64,000 nt of DNA from Streptomyces sp. NBC_01255 (GCF_036226445.1 NZ_CP108474.1:3410001-3474000), one strand, 5' to 3'; shown: positions 45,485-54,284, counted from the stretch's first letter. Notes: generated by a model not told the origin, from the sequence alone. Translations and numbers: made by a program.

Positions 45485-46726
45485 TCAGTCGACGACGTCG
45501 ATCGTGACCCGATTGGTCTCGATGCCCGCCGCCGTCACGACCGAGACCTCCACCCTGCCGGGCTCCACGTCCGCGGGGAGGGGGACGGTGAGGGCCCCGT
45601 CCGTCGGGTTGGCGAAGCCACCCGGGATGGGGACCAGGGGGACGTGGGCGTGGACGGCGCCGATGCGCACGACCAGCCGGGTCAGCGGGTCGGGGGCGGC
45701 GGCGCCCGGCGGGACGAAGCCGCAGCCGCGGATCTCGATGTCGTCGCCCGTCCGGATCGGGGCGTCGAGGTCGCCCGCCTCCCGGGAGCGGACGACGGAG
45801 TGGATCGTGGGGCGGACGCCCTCGGTGCACTTGGTGGCGAGGTGCCAGGCCGCGGAGACGGCGAGGAGCAGCACGAGCGACCAGGGCACCTCGGGGAGCC
45901 GGCCGGGGTCGCGGGCGAGGCCGACAGCCGTCAGGGCCAGGACGGCGCAGGAGACGAGGAGGTACTGGACGTCGGCGAGGCCGGCCCGGCCGCTGTCGTC
46001 GCAGAGCAGGTCGGCGGCGCGCGGACGGTCGGCGCGGACCTTCTGGAGGCGGCCGGCCGCGATCCGGACGGAGACGACGAGGCGGGCGGTGACGGTGACC
46101 GCCGACACGAGAGCGAAGACGGTGAGCAGGCCGGCACCGCGGGACAGGCCGAAGGCGGCCGGGCCCGGCCGGAGGAAGGCCAGGAAGAGGAGGGTGAAGC
46201 CGAGGAGGAGGAGCCAGGCGGCAGCGACGGCCCGGGTGGTGGAGAGCCGGTTGTCCTCGCCGATCAGGGGGGCGAGGAGACCGCCGCGTGTCCGGTGGGC
46301 GTGGGCGGCGGCGCTGAGCAGGACGGCGAAGACGAGGGCGGTGCACAGGCCGGCCGTGCGGGCACCGGTCCAGCCGTCGCCGATCGCGGTGAGGGCCTGG
46401 CCGAGCAGCAGGGCGAGGACGGCGCCCCAGACGGCGCCGATGCCCCCGCTGCGTACACGGTCGCGCCAGGCCGCCCCGGCCTCACGGCCGCGGACGGCCA
46501 CGGCGCGGGCGGACTGGGCCAGCTCGTCGGAGACCCACTGGCGGGCGGCGACCGGCGAGTGGGCGACGGCCGCGGGGACGCCGTGCCCGGCGGCCAGCTC
46601 GTCCCGCCGGGCGAGGAAGGCGGCGACCGCGCGCCGGTGGCCGGCCTTCCCGCAGTGGGCGCAGCCGGCGCATGCCGTCGCGTGTTCGCCGTACTGTCTC
46701 GCCTCTTGAACCGCCACGGTGCTCAC
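45485..46726 (-). CDS. Multi-pass membrane protein with Cys-rich N-terminus and IPT-like C-domain
   Basis: 413 residues; ATG 46726. The N-terminal motif CAGCAHCGKAGH (C-x2-C-x2-C-x4-H, residues 19-30) suggests a metal or redox centre. A helical soluble part follows (30-95), then eight or so hydrophobic segments (WGAVLALLLGQALTA; GLCTALVFAVLLSAAA; AAWLLLLGFTLLFLAFL; LVLLLAVSAAWHLAT and others). The C-terminal 110 residues look like an IPT/TIG or Ig-like beta-domain (DDIEIRGCGFVPPG; VEPGRVEVSVVTAAGIETN). I know no family with this order. It is a single gene with no clear partner. Confidence 0.82.
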   Translation of the reverse strand: MSTVAVQEARQYGEHATACAGCAHCGKAGHRRAVAAFLARRDELAAGHGVPAAVAHSPVAARQWVSDELAQSARAVAVRGREAGAAWRDRVRSGGIGAVWGAVLALLLGQALTAIGDGWTGARTAGLCTALVFAVLLSAAAHAHRTRGGLLAPLIGEDNRLSTTRAVAAAWLLLLGFTLLFLAFLRPGPAAFGLSRGAGLLTVFALVSAVTVTARLVVSVRIAAGRLQKVRADRPRAADLLCDDSGRAGLADVQYLLVSCAVLALTAVGLARDPGRLPEVPWSLVLLLAVSAAWHLATKCTEGVRPTIHSVVRSREAGDLDAPIRTGDDIEIRGCGFVPPGAAAPDPLTRLVVRIGAVHAHVPLVPIPGGFANPTDGALTVPLPADVEPGRVEVSVVTAAGIETNRVTIDVVD

Positions 46727-46914
46727 TTCCCGAGCTCACTTCACGACCCGTTCCGTTGCTTTCCGGTGCGCTCCGATGCGTTCCGAACGGTCAACCAGCC
46801 GTTGATTCCACGGAATTGTGTCGTACCGGCGGCTCCCGGAGCTGCCGTGTGCGCCCCGCCGGAGAGTGATTGCCGCGCCATCTCATTGACGTACAGAAGG
46901 GTGAAGCGATGGTG

Positions 46915-47703
46915 TTACGACAGGAGTTCGGGCTCCGCTCGGCTGATCCTGCGCCAGAGTGGCTGGTAGTTGATCCAGCCGACGAGGTCGCTGCCGAGCT
47001 GTTCGCGGGTGGCGACGGCGTCCCGGTGGTCGATCGGCACCGGCTTTCCGGCCGCCCGCGCGGCCAGTTGGACTTGGGCGCAGCGTTCCATGGCGATGAA
47101 CCACCAGGCCGCCGCGTCGACGGAGGAGCCGACGGTGAGCAGCCCGTGGTTGCGCAGCACGATCGCCTTGAACGAGCCGAGGGCGAGGGCGATCCGGCGG
47201 CCTTCCTCGGCGTCGACGGTGACGCCGGTGTACGCGTCGTAGAGGGCGTGGTCCTGGTAGAAGGCGCATGCCTCCTGGGTAAGCGGGTCGAGGAGTTCGC
47301 CGAGCGCGGCGAGCGCCCGTCCGTGGAGCGAGTGGGTGTGGGCGACGGCGACGACGTCGGGCCGGGCCCGGTGGACCTGGGCGTGGACGGTGAAGGCCGC
47401 CTGGTTGACATGCTGGCCGCCCCGGACGACCTGCCCGTCGCCGTTGACGAGGACGAGGTCGCTCGCGGTGAGGTCCTCGAAGGGCGCCCCGAAGGGGTTC
47501 ACCCAGTAGCAGTCGGGGAGCTCCGGGTCGCGGGCGCTGATGTGGCCCGAGACGCCCTCCTCGTATCCGAGCCGCCCGAAGAGCCGGAGCGCGCCCGCGA
47601 GCCGCTGTCTGCGGTGGGTGCGTTCCTCCTCGGCCGTCGCGTGGACGGGCGGCATGGCGAAGTGGAGCCGGTCGACGGGGACGGGGTCGGGTATCACGCT
47701 CAT
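46915..47703 (-). CDS. Class II aldolase/adducin-family protein
   Basis: 262 residues. The fold is seen in GYEEGVSGHISARDPE, YWVNPFGAPFEDLTASDLVL and VHRARPDVVAVAHTHSLHGR, giving the zinc pair His122 and His124; the third His is in VLRNHGLLTVG, and the Glu role is filled earlier (QEACAFY region). Related enzymes split sugar phosphates or decarboxylate beta-hydroxy acids, but this long-tailed form is of unknown substrate. It is a single gene, 111 bp past the guaA stop region and in the same direction. Confidence 0.9.
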   Translation of the reverse strand: MSVIPDPVPVDRLHFAMPPVHATAEEERTHRRQRLAGALRLFGRLGYEEGVSGHISARDPELPDCYWVNPFGAPFEDLTASDLVLVNGDGQVVRGGQHVNQAAFTVHAQVHRARPDVVAVAHTHSLHGRALAALGELLDPLTQEACAFYQDHALYDAYTGVTVDAEEGRRIALALGSFKAIVLRNHGLLTVGSSVDAAAWWFIAMERCAQVQLAARAAGKPVPIDHRDAVATREQLGSDLVGWINYQPLWRRISRAEPELLS

Positions 47704-47760
47704 GCGCCGGAAGGTAACGCCCGGCCGGGCAACTCACCAGAGTCCGGACGTGAACACGAC

Positions 47761-47796
47761 GAAGCCGCCGCCCCGGAGCACCGGGGCGGCGGCTTC
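47761..47796 (-). terminator. Intrinsic terminator of guaA
   Basis: Perfect 16-bp arms with an AGCA loop, 19 bp past the guaA stop. Confidence 0.92.
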
Positions 47797-47814
47797 AAGC
47801 ACCTGCGGGAGGGA

Positions 47815-49416
47815 CTACTCCCACTCGATGGTGCCCGGGGGCTTGCTCGTGACGTCGAGGACGACGCGGTTCACATCGGCGACCTCGTTCGTGATGCGGG
47901 TCGAGATCTTGGCGAGTACCTCGTAGGGCAGGCGCGACCAGTCGGCCGTCATCGCGTCCTCGGAGGAGACGGGGCGCAGCACGATCGGGTGACCGTAGGT
48001 GCGGCCGTCGCCCTGGACGCCCACGGAGCGGACGTCGGCGAGCAGGACGACCGGGCACTGCCAGATCTCGCGGTCGAGACCGGCCGCGGTGAGCTCCTCG
48101 CGGGCGATGGCGTCGGCCTCGCGCAGCAGGTCCAGGCGCTCCTTGGTGACCTCGCCGACAATGCGGATGCCGAGGCCGGGGCCGGGGAAGGGCTGGCGCT
48201 GGACGATCTCCTCGGGCAGGCCGAGCTCCTGGCCGACCATGCGGACCTCGTCCTTGAAGAGCTGGCGCAGCGGCTCGACGAGCTCGAACTCCAGGTCCTC
48301 GGGGAGGCCGCCCACGTTGTGGTGGGACTTGATGTTGGCCGTGCCCGTGCCGCCGCCGGACTCGACGATGTCCGGGTAGAGCGTGCCCTGGACGAGGAAC
48401 GCGACGTCCTCGCCGGTGCCCGCCGACTCGGCGACGATCTCGGCCTGGGCCTGCTCGAAGACGCGGATGAACTCACGGCCGATGATCTTGCGCTTGGTCT
48501 CCGGGTCGGAGACGCCGGCGAGGGCGGTGAGGAAGCGCTCCTGAGCGTCGACGACCTTCAGGTTCACGCCGGTGGAGGCGACGAAGTCCTTCTCGACCTG
48601 CTCGGTCTCGCCCTTGCGCATGAGGCCGTGGTCGACGTAGACGCAGGTGAGCTGCGAGCCGATGGCCTTCTGCACGAGCGCGGCGGCCACGGCGGAGTCG
48701 ACGCCGCCGGAGAGACCGCAGACGGCGCGCTTGTTGCCGACCTGGGCGCGGATGGCCGCGACCTGCTCGTCGATGACGTTGCCGGTGGTCCACGACGGCT
48801 CGATGCCGGCGCCGCGGTAGAGGAAGTGCTCCAGGATCTGCTGGCCGTGCGTGGAGTGCAGCACCTCGGGGTGGTACTGGACGCCGTACAGCTTCTTCTC
48901 GTCGTTCTCGAAGGCGGCGACCGGCACGACGTCCGTGGACGCGGTGACGGAGAAGCCCTCGGGGGCGGCGGAGCAGGCGTCGCCGTGCGACATCCACACG
49001 GACTGCTCGACCGGGGTGCCCTCGAAGAGGGTCGAGCCGGCCTTGGAGACGTGCAGTTCGGTACGGCCGTACTCGCGGGCGCCGGTGTTGTCGACGGTGC
49101 CACCGAGGGTCGTCGCCATCAGCTGGAAGCCGTAGCACATACCGAAGACGGGGACGCCCGCCTCGAAGATCGCGCGGTCGAGGCGGGGGGCGCCTTCCGC
49201 GTACACGGAGGACGGGCCGCCGGAGAGGATGATCGCCTTCGGGTTCTTGGCCAGCATCTCGGCCACCGGCATGGTGGACGGGACGATCTCGCTGTAGACC
49301 CGGGCCTCACGGACGCGGCGGGCGATGAGCTGGGCGTACTGGGCGCCGAAGTCGACAACGAGGACTACGTCCGGGTTGGAGACGTCGGGCGCGGCAGCGG
49401 GGGTCGCTGATGACAC
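47815..49416 (-). CDS. guaA: GMP synthase (glutamine-hydrolysing)
   Basis: 533 residues, ATG 49416. It converts XMP to GMP with glutamine and ATP. The class I glutaminase has [17 protein letters not shown], nucleophile Cys94 in GMCYGFQLM, and [12 protein letters not shown] (His, Glu). The ATP-pyrophosphatase domain has the PP-loop [16 protein letters not shown]. The C-terminal dimerisation domain has [17 protein letters not shown] and ends [13 protein letters not shown]. The upstream region has a TAGAAT -10, a perfect palindrome and a UUCG-type hairpin in the leader. Confidence 0.98.
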   Translation of the reverse strand: MSSATPAAAPDVSNPDVVLVVDFGAQYAQLIARRVREARVYSEIVPSTMPVAEMLAKNPKAIILSGGPSSVYAEGAPRLDRAIFEAGVPVFGMCYGFQLMATTLGGTVDNTGAREYGRTELHVSKAGSTLFEGTPVEQSVWMSHGDACSAAPEGFSVTASTDVVPVAAFENDEKKLYGVQYHPEVLHSTHGQQILEHFLYRGAGIEPSWTTGNVIDEQVAAIRAQVGNKRAVCGLSGGVDSAVAAALVQKAIGSQLTCVYVDHGLMRKGETEQVEKDFVASTGVNLKVVDAQERFLTALAGVSDPETKRKIIGREFIRVFEQAQAEIVAESAGTGEDVAFLVQGTLYPDIVESGGGTGTANIKSHHNVGGLPEDLEFELVEPLRQLFKDEVRMVGQELGLPEEIVQRQPFPGPGLGIRIVGEVTKERLDLLREADAIAREELTAAGLDREIWQCPVVLLADVRSVGVQGDGRTYGHPIVLRPVSSEDAMTADWSRLPYEVLAKISTRITNEVADVNRVVLDVTSKPPGTIEWE

Positions 49417-49444
49417 TACGGCGGCCTTCCGGCGGTAGGTGGGG

Positions 49445-49489
49445 TCCCCCGAAGGGGGTGCTCTTTGTCGATTCTACCGGCGCGCCGGT
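49445..49489 (-). promoter_or_regulatory. guaA promoter region with palindrome and leader hairpin
   Basis: On the minus strand, the -10 TAGAAT (49476-49471) abuts the perfect 14-bp palindrome ACCGGCGCGCCGGT (49476-49489). The leader, from about 49464, contains a CCCCC-UUCG-GGGGG hairpin. The palindrome covers the spacer, where a repressor would block polymerase. Confidence 0.5.
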
Positions 49490-49557
49490 CGGACTTTTCG
49501 TCTCACCATCCGAACCCGGGTTGGCCCGGGGTCCGCGGCGGGGTCCATACTGTCGCC

Positions 49558-49629
49558 ATGCGCAAGCTCCCGACCTTCGTCTTTACCTATGGCACCGGCC
49601 CGTCCGGCTGCCATGGTCGTGCTGCTTGA
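49558..49629 (+). CDS. Phe/Tyr leader peptide of chorismate mutase gene
   Basis: 23 codons (MRKLPTFVFTYGTGPSGCHG, then RAA, TGA). Codons 7, 9 and 11 are TTC, TTT and TAT. TTT and TAT are very rare in this genome, which is what a stalling leader needs. A -10-like CATACT at 49546-49551 lies 6 nt before the ATG, so the message is probably leaderless. A terminator-like stem follows 25 nt after the stop, ahead of the chorismate mutase gene, whose product leads to Phe and Tyr. An alternative, a relic of a short YGT-type protein, is less likely given the attenuator layout. Confidence 0.7.
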   Translation: MRKLPTFVFTYGTGPSGCHGRAA

Positions 49630-49653
49630 GCAACTGACAAGCGACTTCCCAGG

Positions 49654-49680
49654 CGCCCCGGGCCGACAAGGCCCGGGGCG
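49654..49680 (+). terminator. Attenuator-like terminator before chorismate mutase
   Basis: Arms CGCCCCGGGCC (49654-49664) and GGCCCGGGGCG (49670-49680), loop GACAA, followed by TTCTGTCGTTT. A leader segment CGGCCCG (49596-49602) can pair with CGGGCCG (49659-49665) and so compete with this stem. Confidence 0.75.
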
Positions 49681-49743
49681 TTCTGTCGTTTCCGGGCCGT
49701 GTCGCCCCGGGGTTCCGCACCCGACACCCCGAGGAGCCCCACC

Positions 49744-50037
49744 ATGACGACGAACACCGCCATCACCGAGAAGACCGGCGCCCGCACCGACGAGGCCGCG
49801 GCGCTGATCGGTGGCGCCCGCGACCGCATCGACTCCCTCGACGACCGGATCATCGGTCTCATCCAGGAACGGATGGCCGTCTCGGCCGTCATCCAGGAGG
49901 CCCGGATCTCGTCCGGCGGCCGCCGGGTGAACCTGGCGCGCGAGATGGAGGTCCTCGGTCACTTCCGTGACGCGCTGGGCAAGCCGGGCACGGCGCTCGC
50001 GATGACCATGCTGGAGCTGTGCCGGGGCCGCATCTGA
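49744..50037 (+). CDS. AroQ-type chorismate mutase
   Basis: 97 residues; ATG 49744 with GAGGAG upstream. It converts chorismate to prephenate, committing it to Phe and Tyr. The all-helical AroQ fold is visible as ARDRIDSLDDRIIGLIQERM, then AVIQEARISSGGRRVNLARE, with the conserved Arg, Asp and the later AMTMLELCRGRI. The gene is preceded by a Phe/Tyr leader peptide and an attenuator-like hairpin and followed by a terminator. Confidence 0.9.
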   Translation: MTTNTAITEKTGARTDEAAALIGGARDRIDSLDDRIIGLIQERMAVSAVIQEARISSGGRRVNLAREMEVLGHFRDALGKPGTALAMTMLELCRGRI

Positions 50038-50052
50038 GCGGGGTCCGAAGGC

Positions 50053-50086
50053 GAGCGAGGGCCCGGATCTGAGTTCGGGCCCGCTC
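50053..50086 (+). terminator. Terminator of chorismate mutase gene
   Basis: GAGCGAGGGCCCG pairs with CGGGCCCGCTC with a 2-nt bulge and a 10-nt loop, 16 bp past the stop. Confidence 0.8.
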
Positions 50087-50632
50087 TCACCCGTACGGCG
50101 CGTGACCGGCCGCGACCCGGCTTCGTTGGTCCGGGTGTCCGTGCCAGCCAGGGGCGGGCCCGTAAGAAACCACGCGTGGCTTCGCTGGGGCGTGTGGCGT
50201 ACCTCCGGTACGCCGTGGGACCTCGCACCAGCGCGTGTGGCCGGGCAGCAGGGGACAGCAGCCCGGTCACCCAGAAAGGGCGGTCGGCCCCGGGGACGCC
50301 CGGGGCCGACCGCAACCGGCTCAGAACGAAACCCCGAACGCCGTCCCCCTCCCTTCCCCTCCCCCCCTTCTCCGTTTCTCCCCGCGCGGCGCAACCCCCC
50401 GGTGCCGACGGCAAGGGCCCCGTACCGCGACCGGAATCGCGGCACGGGGCCCTTTCCTGCGTGCCCGGCACCCTCACACCTCCGGCGTGACGCGCGTCAC
50501 ACGAAGATCCTGCGCAACCGCTACAACCAATCCCGTCGGTCGCGGGTCATCTATGCAGCATCACCAAAAGCAGGAAAGGCGCTGCACTCGGAGGGGGGTG
50601 CAGCGCCTTTTCTCATTCCTGCTTCGACAAGC
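50087..50632. other. Noncoding stretch with stacked stem-loops
   Basis: 546 bp without a supportable gene between convergent chorismate mutase and GMC oxidoreductase genes. It holds the palindrome CCACGCGTGG (50170-50179), GGCGTACC/GGTACGCC (50196-50214), a perfect 15-bp-arm stem at 50280-50313, an 18-bp-arm stem with one mismatch at 50413-50454, and an 11-bp-arm stem at 50577-50608 followed by T-rich sequence on both strands. A relatively A-rich island lies at 50515-50580. This is far more structure than two genes need. A small RNA is possible. Confidence 0.7.
50577..50608. terminator. T-flanked terminator near GMC gene end
   Basis: Arms AGGCGCTGCAC (50577-50587) and GTGCAGCGCCT (50598-50608). 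TTTTCTC follows on the plus strand, and TTTCCTGCTTTT on the minus strand. It terminates the GMC gene and perhaps a plus-strand RNA. Confidence 0.85.
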
Positions 50633-52447
50633 TCAGGCCTTCTTCGGCGGGACCGCCGGGATGCCCAGGAACGGCAGCCGCAGGGCGCCGAAGGCCTCGG
50701 CCGGGACCGCAGGGGACTTCGGCTCGACCGCCGCCAGCCGTACGTACGCCTCCCCCTGCCGCGGCCGCGGGTCGTCCTCGCCCTTGTTCGGCCAGAACGA
50801 CATCGCCCGCTCCGCCTGCGCCGTGATCGTCAGGGACGGGTTGACGCCGAGGTTGGCGGAGACGGCCGCCCCGTCGACGACGGAGATCCCGGGGTGCCCG
50901 AAGAGCCGGTGGTACGGGTCGATGACGCCGGACCCGGCGTCGGCGCCGATCGGGCAGCCGCCCAGGAAGTGGGCGGTGAGTGGGGTGCCCATCAGCTCGC
51001 CGACGTTGGAGCCGGGGAAGCCGTTGATCTCCTCGGCGAGGAGGGTGGCGGCCCGGGTCGCCTCCTCGATCTGGACCGGGTTCGGCGCCCCGTGCCCCTG
51101 GCGGGCCGTGAGCAGGCCCTTCCCGAGGCCGCCGGGCTTGCGGTAGGTCGTGAGGGAGTTGTCGAGGGACTGCATGACCAGACCGATGATGGTCCGCTCC
51201 GACCAGTGCCAGTTGGAGAGGGAGCGGGCGGCGAGCGTCGGGTGCCTGAACAGGTTGAGGAACCAGTTGCGCACCCGGTGGGCACCGTAGGGCACCTGCA
51301 GGACGGTGAGGCCGCCCATGGAGTTGGAGCCCTTGCCGTACCGGACCGGCTCGATGTGGGTGTTCGCGTCGGGGTGGATCGAGGAGGTGATGGCGACGCC
51401 CTTGGTGAAGTCGGCCTTCTCCTTGCCGTGCTTCTTGCGGTAGCGCCGGTCGGTGGTCTGCGCGCCGACCAGGCCCTCGGAGTTGGTGCGGGTGAGCTCG
51501 CCGAGCCGGTGCGAGATCCGGGGCAGCAGGCCGCCGTCCTTCATCCGGTGCAGCAGGGTCTGCGTGCCGTACGTGCCGGCCGCGATCACCACCCGGCGGG
51601 CGCGGAAGGTCCGGCCCTTGCCCTTCTTCCGGTTGTCCGTGGGGAGGGTCCGCACCGCGTAGCCGCCCCGCGAGTCCTCGGTGACGGTGACGACCGTGGT
51701 CATGGGGTGGACGGTGGCGCCGGCCTTCTCGGCGAGGTGGAGGTAGTTCTCGTTGAGGGTGTTCTTGGCGCCGTGGCGGCAGCCCGTCATGCACTCGCCG
51801 CACTCGGTGCAGGCACGCCGGGCCGGGCCCGCGCCGCCGAAGTACGGGTCGGCGACCTCCGCGCCCGGCTTCGCCTTCGCCGTACCGTCGGAATCGTCAC
51901 CGTCCCCGAAGAAGACGCCGACCGGCGCCATGTGGAAGGTGTCGCCGATGCCCATCGCCTGCGCGGCCGCCTTGAGGTGCACGTCCGAGGGGGTCGTCGT
52001 CGGGTTGAGCCGGACGCCGAGCATCCGCTGCGCCTGGTCGTAGTACGGCCGCAGCTCGTCCTGCCAGTCGGTGATGTCCTTCCACTGCGGGTCGTCGAAG
52101 AACGGCTTGGGCGGTACGTAGAGAGTGTTGGCGTAGTTGAGGGAGCCGCCGCCGACGCCGGCGCCCGCGAGCACCATCACGTTGCCCAGCAGATGGATGC
52201 GCTGGATGCCGTAGAGGCCGAGGGCCGGGGCCCACAGGAAGTTCTTCACGTCCCAGGAGTTCTTCGGCAGGGTCGCGCGGGTGAAGCGGCGCCCGGCCTC
52301 CAGGACGCCGACCCGGTAGCCCTTCTCGGTGAGCCGGAGGGCGGTGACCGAACCGCCGAAGCCGGAGCCGACGACGAGGACGTCGTAGTCGTACGCGTCG
52401 TCCGTCCCGCTCGCTTCCTGATTCTGGGCAGGGGGTACCGCGGTCAT
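50633..52447 (-). CDS. GMC-type FAD oxidoreductase (cholesterol oxidase-like)
   Basis: 604 residues. FAD-binding VLVVGSGFGGSVTALRL (GxGxxG 27-32), GAGVGGGSLNYAN (second FAD motif), CTECGECMTGCRHGAKNTLN (four Cys, ferredoxin-like spacing near 218-232), HFLGGCPIG and, near the end, VVDGAAVSANLGVNPSLTIT. The Cys cluster and length are those of the actinobacterial cholesterol-oxidase-like GMC group, probably acting on a sterol or hydrophobic alcohol. The substrate is not shown. It lies 58 bp past the SSADH stop in the same direction, so the two may form an operon. Confidence 0.92.
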   Translation of the reverse strand: MTAVPPAQNQEASGTDDAYDYDVLVVGSGFGGSVTALRLTEKGYRVGVLEAGRRFTRATLPKNSWDVKNFLWAPALGLYGIQRIHLLGNVMVLAGAGVGGGSLNYANTLYVPPKPFFDDPQWKDITDWQDELRPYYDQAQRMLGVRLNPTTTPSDVHLKAAAQAMGIGDTFHMAPVGVFFGDGDDSDGTAKAKPGAEVADPYFGGAGPARRACTECGECMTGCRHGAKNTLNENYLHLAEKAGATVHPMTTVVTVTEDSRGGYAVRTLPTDNRKKGKGRTFRARRVVIAAGTYGTQTLLHRMKDGGLLPRISHRLGELTRTNSEGLVGAQTTDRRYRKKHGKEKADFTKGVAITSSIHPDANTHIEPVRYGKGSNSMGGLTVLQVPYGAHRVRNWFLNLFRHPTLAARSLSNWHWSERTIIGLVMQSLDNSLTTYRKPGGLGKGLLTARQGHGAPNPVQIEEATRAATLLAEEINGFPGSNVGELMGTPLTAHFLGGCPIGADAGSGVIDPYHRLFGHPGISVVDGAAVSANLGVNPSLTITAQAERAMSFWPNKGEDDPRPRQGEAYVRLAAVEPKSPAVPAEAFGALRLPFLGIPAVPPKKA

Positions 52448-52485
52448 GGCTCTCCTCGTACGAAAAGGTGTGAAAGGAAAGGGCG

Positions 52486-52525
52486 TCAGCGCAGGCGCAG
52501 GGCCTTCAGCGCAGGCGCAGGGCCT
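52486..52525. repeat. 20-bp perfect tandem duplication across SSADH stop codon
   Basis: TCAGCGCAGGCGCAGGGCCT is present twice (52486-52505, 52506-52525). It carries the TGA stop of the dehydrogenase (52506-52508, minus strand) and repeats it 20 bp later. Confidence 0.95.
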
Positions 52526-54170
52526 TCATCGCCTTCAGGGACAGGCTCATCACCGCGGCGTACTTCTCGTCGTCCATGCCGAAGGAGGGCGCGAGCGGCA
52601 TCAGCCGCTGCTGGGCGACGGTCTGGGCCTCGGTGTACTTGAGGATGCCCTCGGAGCCGTGGCGGCGGCCGAGACCGGAGTCCTTCATGCCGCCCATCGG
52701 CGACTGCACGCTGCCGTAGGCCGGCGCGTACCCCTCGTTGATGTTGACGGTGCCGGTGCGCAGCCGGGCCGCGACGGCGTGGCCGCGGCGCGAGTCCTTG
52801 GTCCACACGGAGGAGTTGAGGCCGTACGGCGTGCCGTTGGCGAGGTCGATGACCTCGTCCTCGTCCGTGAAGCGGTAGATCGACACGACCGGGCCGAAGG
52901 TCTCCTCGGAGCAGACGGCCATCGGGGCCTCGACGCCGTCGAGGATGGTCGGCTCGTAGAAGAGGGGGCCGATGTCGGGGCGGGCGACGCCGCCGGCGAC
53001 GAGCGTGGCGCCCTTGGCGACGGCCTCCTCGACGTGCTTCGTGACCGCCTCCAGCTGCCGGTCGCCGACGAGGGAGCCCATGTCGGCCCCGTACGCGAGG
53101 GAGCTGCCGAGGCGCATGGCCTTGGTGCGGGCGGCGAAGCGGTCGAGGAAGGTGTCGGCGATCGACTCGTGCACGTACAGCCGCTCGATGGAGATGCAGA
53201 GCTGCCCGGCGGAGGAGAAGCAGGCGCGGACGGCACCGGCGGCGGCCTTCTCGATGTCGGCGTCCTTCAGGACGAGCATCGCGTTCTTGCCGCCGAGTTC
53301 GAGGGAGACGCCGACGAGCCGGGCCGCGGCACCCTGGGCGACCTCGCGGCCGGTGCGGGTGGAGCCGGTGAACGAGACGTAGTCGGCGTGCTTGACGACC
53401 TCGGGGCCGACGACCGGGCCCTCGCCCAGGACGACCTGGAAGACCTCGGCGGGCAGCCCGGCCTCGACGAGCAGGTCACGGGCCCACAGCGCGGTGAGCG
53501 CCGTCTCGGTGTCGGGCTTCATGACGACCGCGTTGCCCGAGACGAAGGCGGGGAGCGCGTCGCCGACGGAGAGCTCCAGCGGGTAGTTCCAGGGCGCGAT
53601 CTGGCCGACGACCCCGCGCGGCTGGCGCAGCTCGGTGACCTTGGTGAGGGTCGGTACGACTCCGGTGTGGCGCTTGGCGCGCAGGTACGAGGCGGCCTTG
53701 CGGCCGTAGTGGCGGGCCGCGACGCACACCGCCTGGACCTCCTCGTGGGCGTGCAGGCGCGCCTTGCCCGTCTCCAGCTGGATGAGGTCGAGGACCTCGG
53801 CCTGCCGCTGGAGGACGAGGTCGTGGAAGCGGAGGAGGACGGCGGCGCGGACCTTGACCGGGGTCGCGGCCCAGGCCGGCTGCGCGGCGCGGGCGCGAGC
53901 GAAGGCCTCGGCGACGTCCTCGGGGGTGGACTCGGGCAGCTCCGCCAGCCTCTCCCCGGTGAAGGGGGTGTGGTTGGCCGTCCGGCCCGAGCCGACGACG
54001 CCCCGGATGAGCCGGGCGACCACCTCGGGCGTCACGACGTCGGCGGCGGTCCGCACGCCGGCGGGCGCGGGCGCGACCGGGTTGGTCGCGCCGGCGGGCG
54101 CGGCCGCTCCGCCCTGCGCGGCGGGGGCGTCGGGAACCGAGAGGGCGGCGGGGGCCTGCGAGTCCGTCAT
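52506..54170 (-). CDS. Succinate-semialdehyde dehydrogenase (NADP+)
   Basis: 554 residues; an N-terminal Ala/Pro-rich extension of about 45 residues precedes the ALDH fold. Motifs: GQIAPWNYPLELSVGDALPA (cofactor site), FTGSTRTGREVAQ, VSLELGGKNAMLVL (Glu general base region) and FSSAGQLCISIERLYVHES with the catalytic Cys. It is most like actinobacterial succinate-semialdehyde dehydrogenases (GabD2 type), which make succinate from succinic semialdehyde, so it links to the sucCD/mdh part of the TCA cycle. It is followed by the GMC gene. Confidence 0.92.
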   Translation of the reverse strand: MTDSQAPAALSVPDAPAAQGGAAAPAGATNPVAPAPAGVRTAADVVTPEVVARLIRGVVGSGRTANHTPFTGERLAELPESTPEDVAEAFARARAAQPAWAATPVKVRAAVLLRFHDLVLQRQAEVLDLIQLETGKARLHAHEEVQAVCVAARHYGRKAASYLRAKRHTGVVPTLTKVTELRQPRGVVGQIAPWNYPLELSVGDALPAFVSGNAVVMKPDTETALTALWARDLLVEAGLPAEVFQVVLGEGPVVGPEVVKHADYVSFTGSTRTGREVAQGAAARLVGVSLELGGKNAMLVLKDADIEKAAAGAVRACFSSAGQLCISIERLYVHESIADTFLDRFAARTKAMRLGSSLAYGADMGSLVGDRQLEAVTKHVEEAVAKGATLVAGGVARPDIGPLFYEPTILDGVEAPMAVCSEETFGPVVSIYRFTDEDEVIDLANGTPYGLNSSVWTKDSRRGHAVAARLRTGTVNINEGYAPAYGSVQSPMGGMKDSGLGRRHGSEGILKYTEAQTVAQQRLMPLAPSFGMDDEKYAAVMSLSLKAMKALRLR

Positions 54171-54263
54171 GAGGGCGAGCGTAGGCGGCGATCCGCCCTT
54201 TGGGTACCCGTCGGTAACGCGTTTTCACCGGGTACACACATCGCGCCAGCGATCACTGGCACA

Positions 54264-54284
54264 TAAGCCCTGATCAGGGGCTTA
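54264..54284. promoter_or_regulatory. Near-perfect palindrome between SSADH and kinase gene
   Basis: TAAGCCC-TGATCA-GGGGCTTA: a 21-bp palindrome with one extra G, about 94 bp upstream of the SSADH start and 66 bp past the kinase stop. It can be an operator of SSADH or a terminator of the kinase gene. The even arms with a TGATCA centre look more like an operator. Confidence 0.45.

Noticed and set aside
46870..49410. Long plus-strand open frame of 846 codons
   Set aside because: It lies antisense to guaA and the aldolase gene, which have clear conserved motifs.
49558..49629. Start of a gamma-glutamylcyclotransferase-like protein (FVxxYGT)
   Set aside because: The frame stops after 23 codons, there is no continuation in other frames, and the terminator and chorismate mutase follow directly.
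52446..54266. Long plus-strand open frame of 606 codons
   Set aside because: It is the mirror of the succinate-semialdehyde dehydrogenase gene, and its composition is that of a shadow frame.
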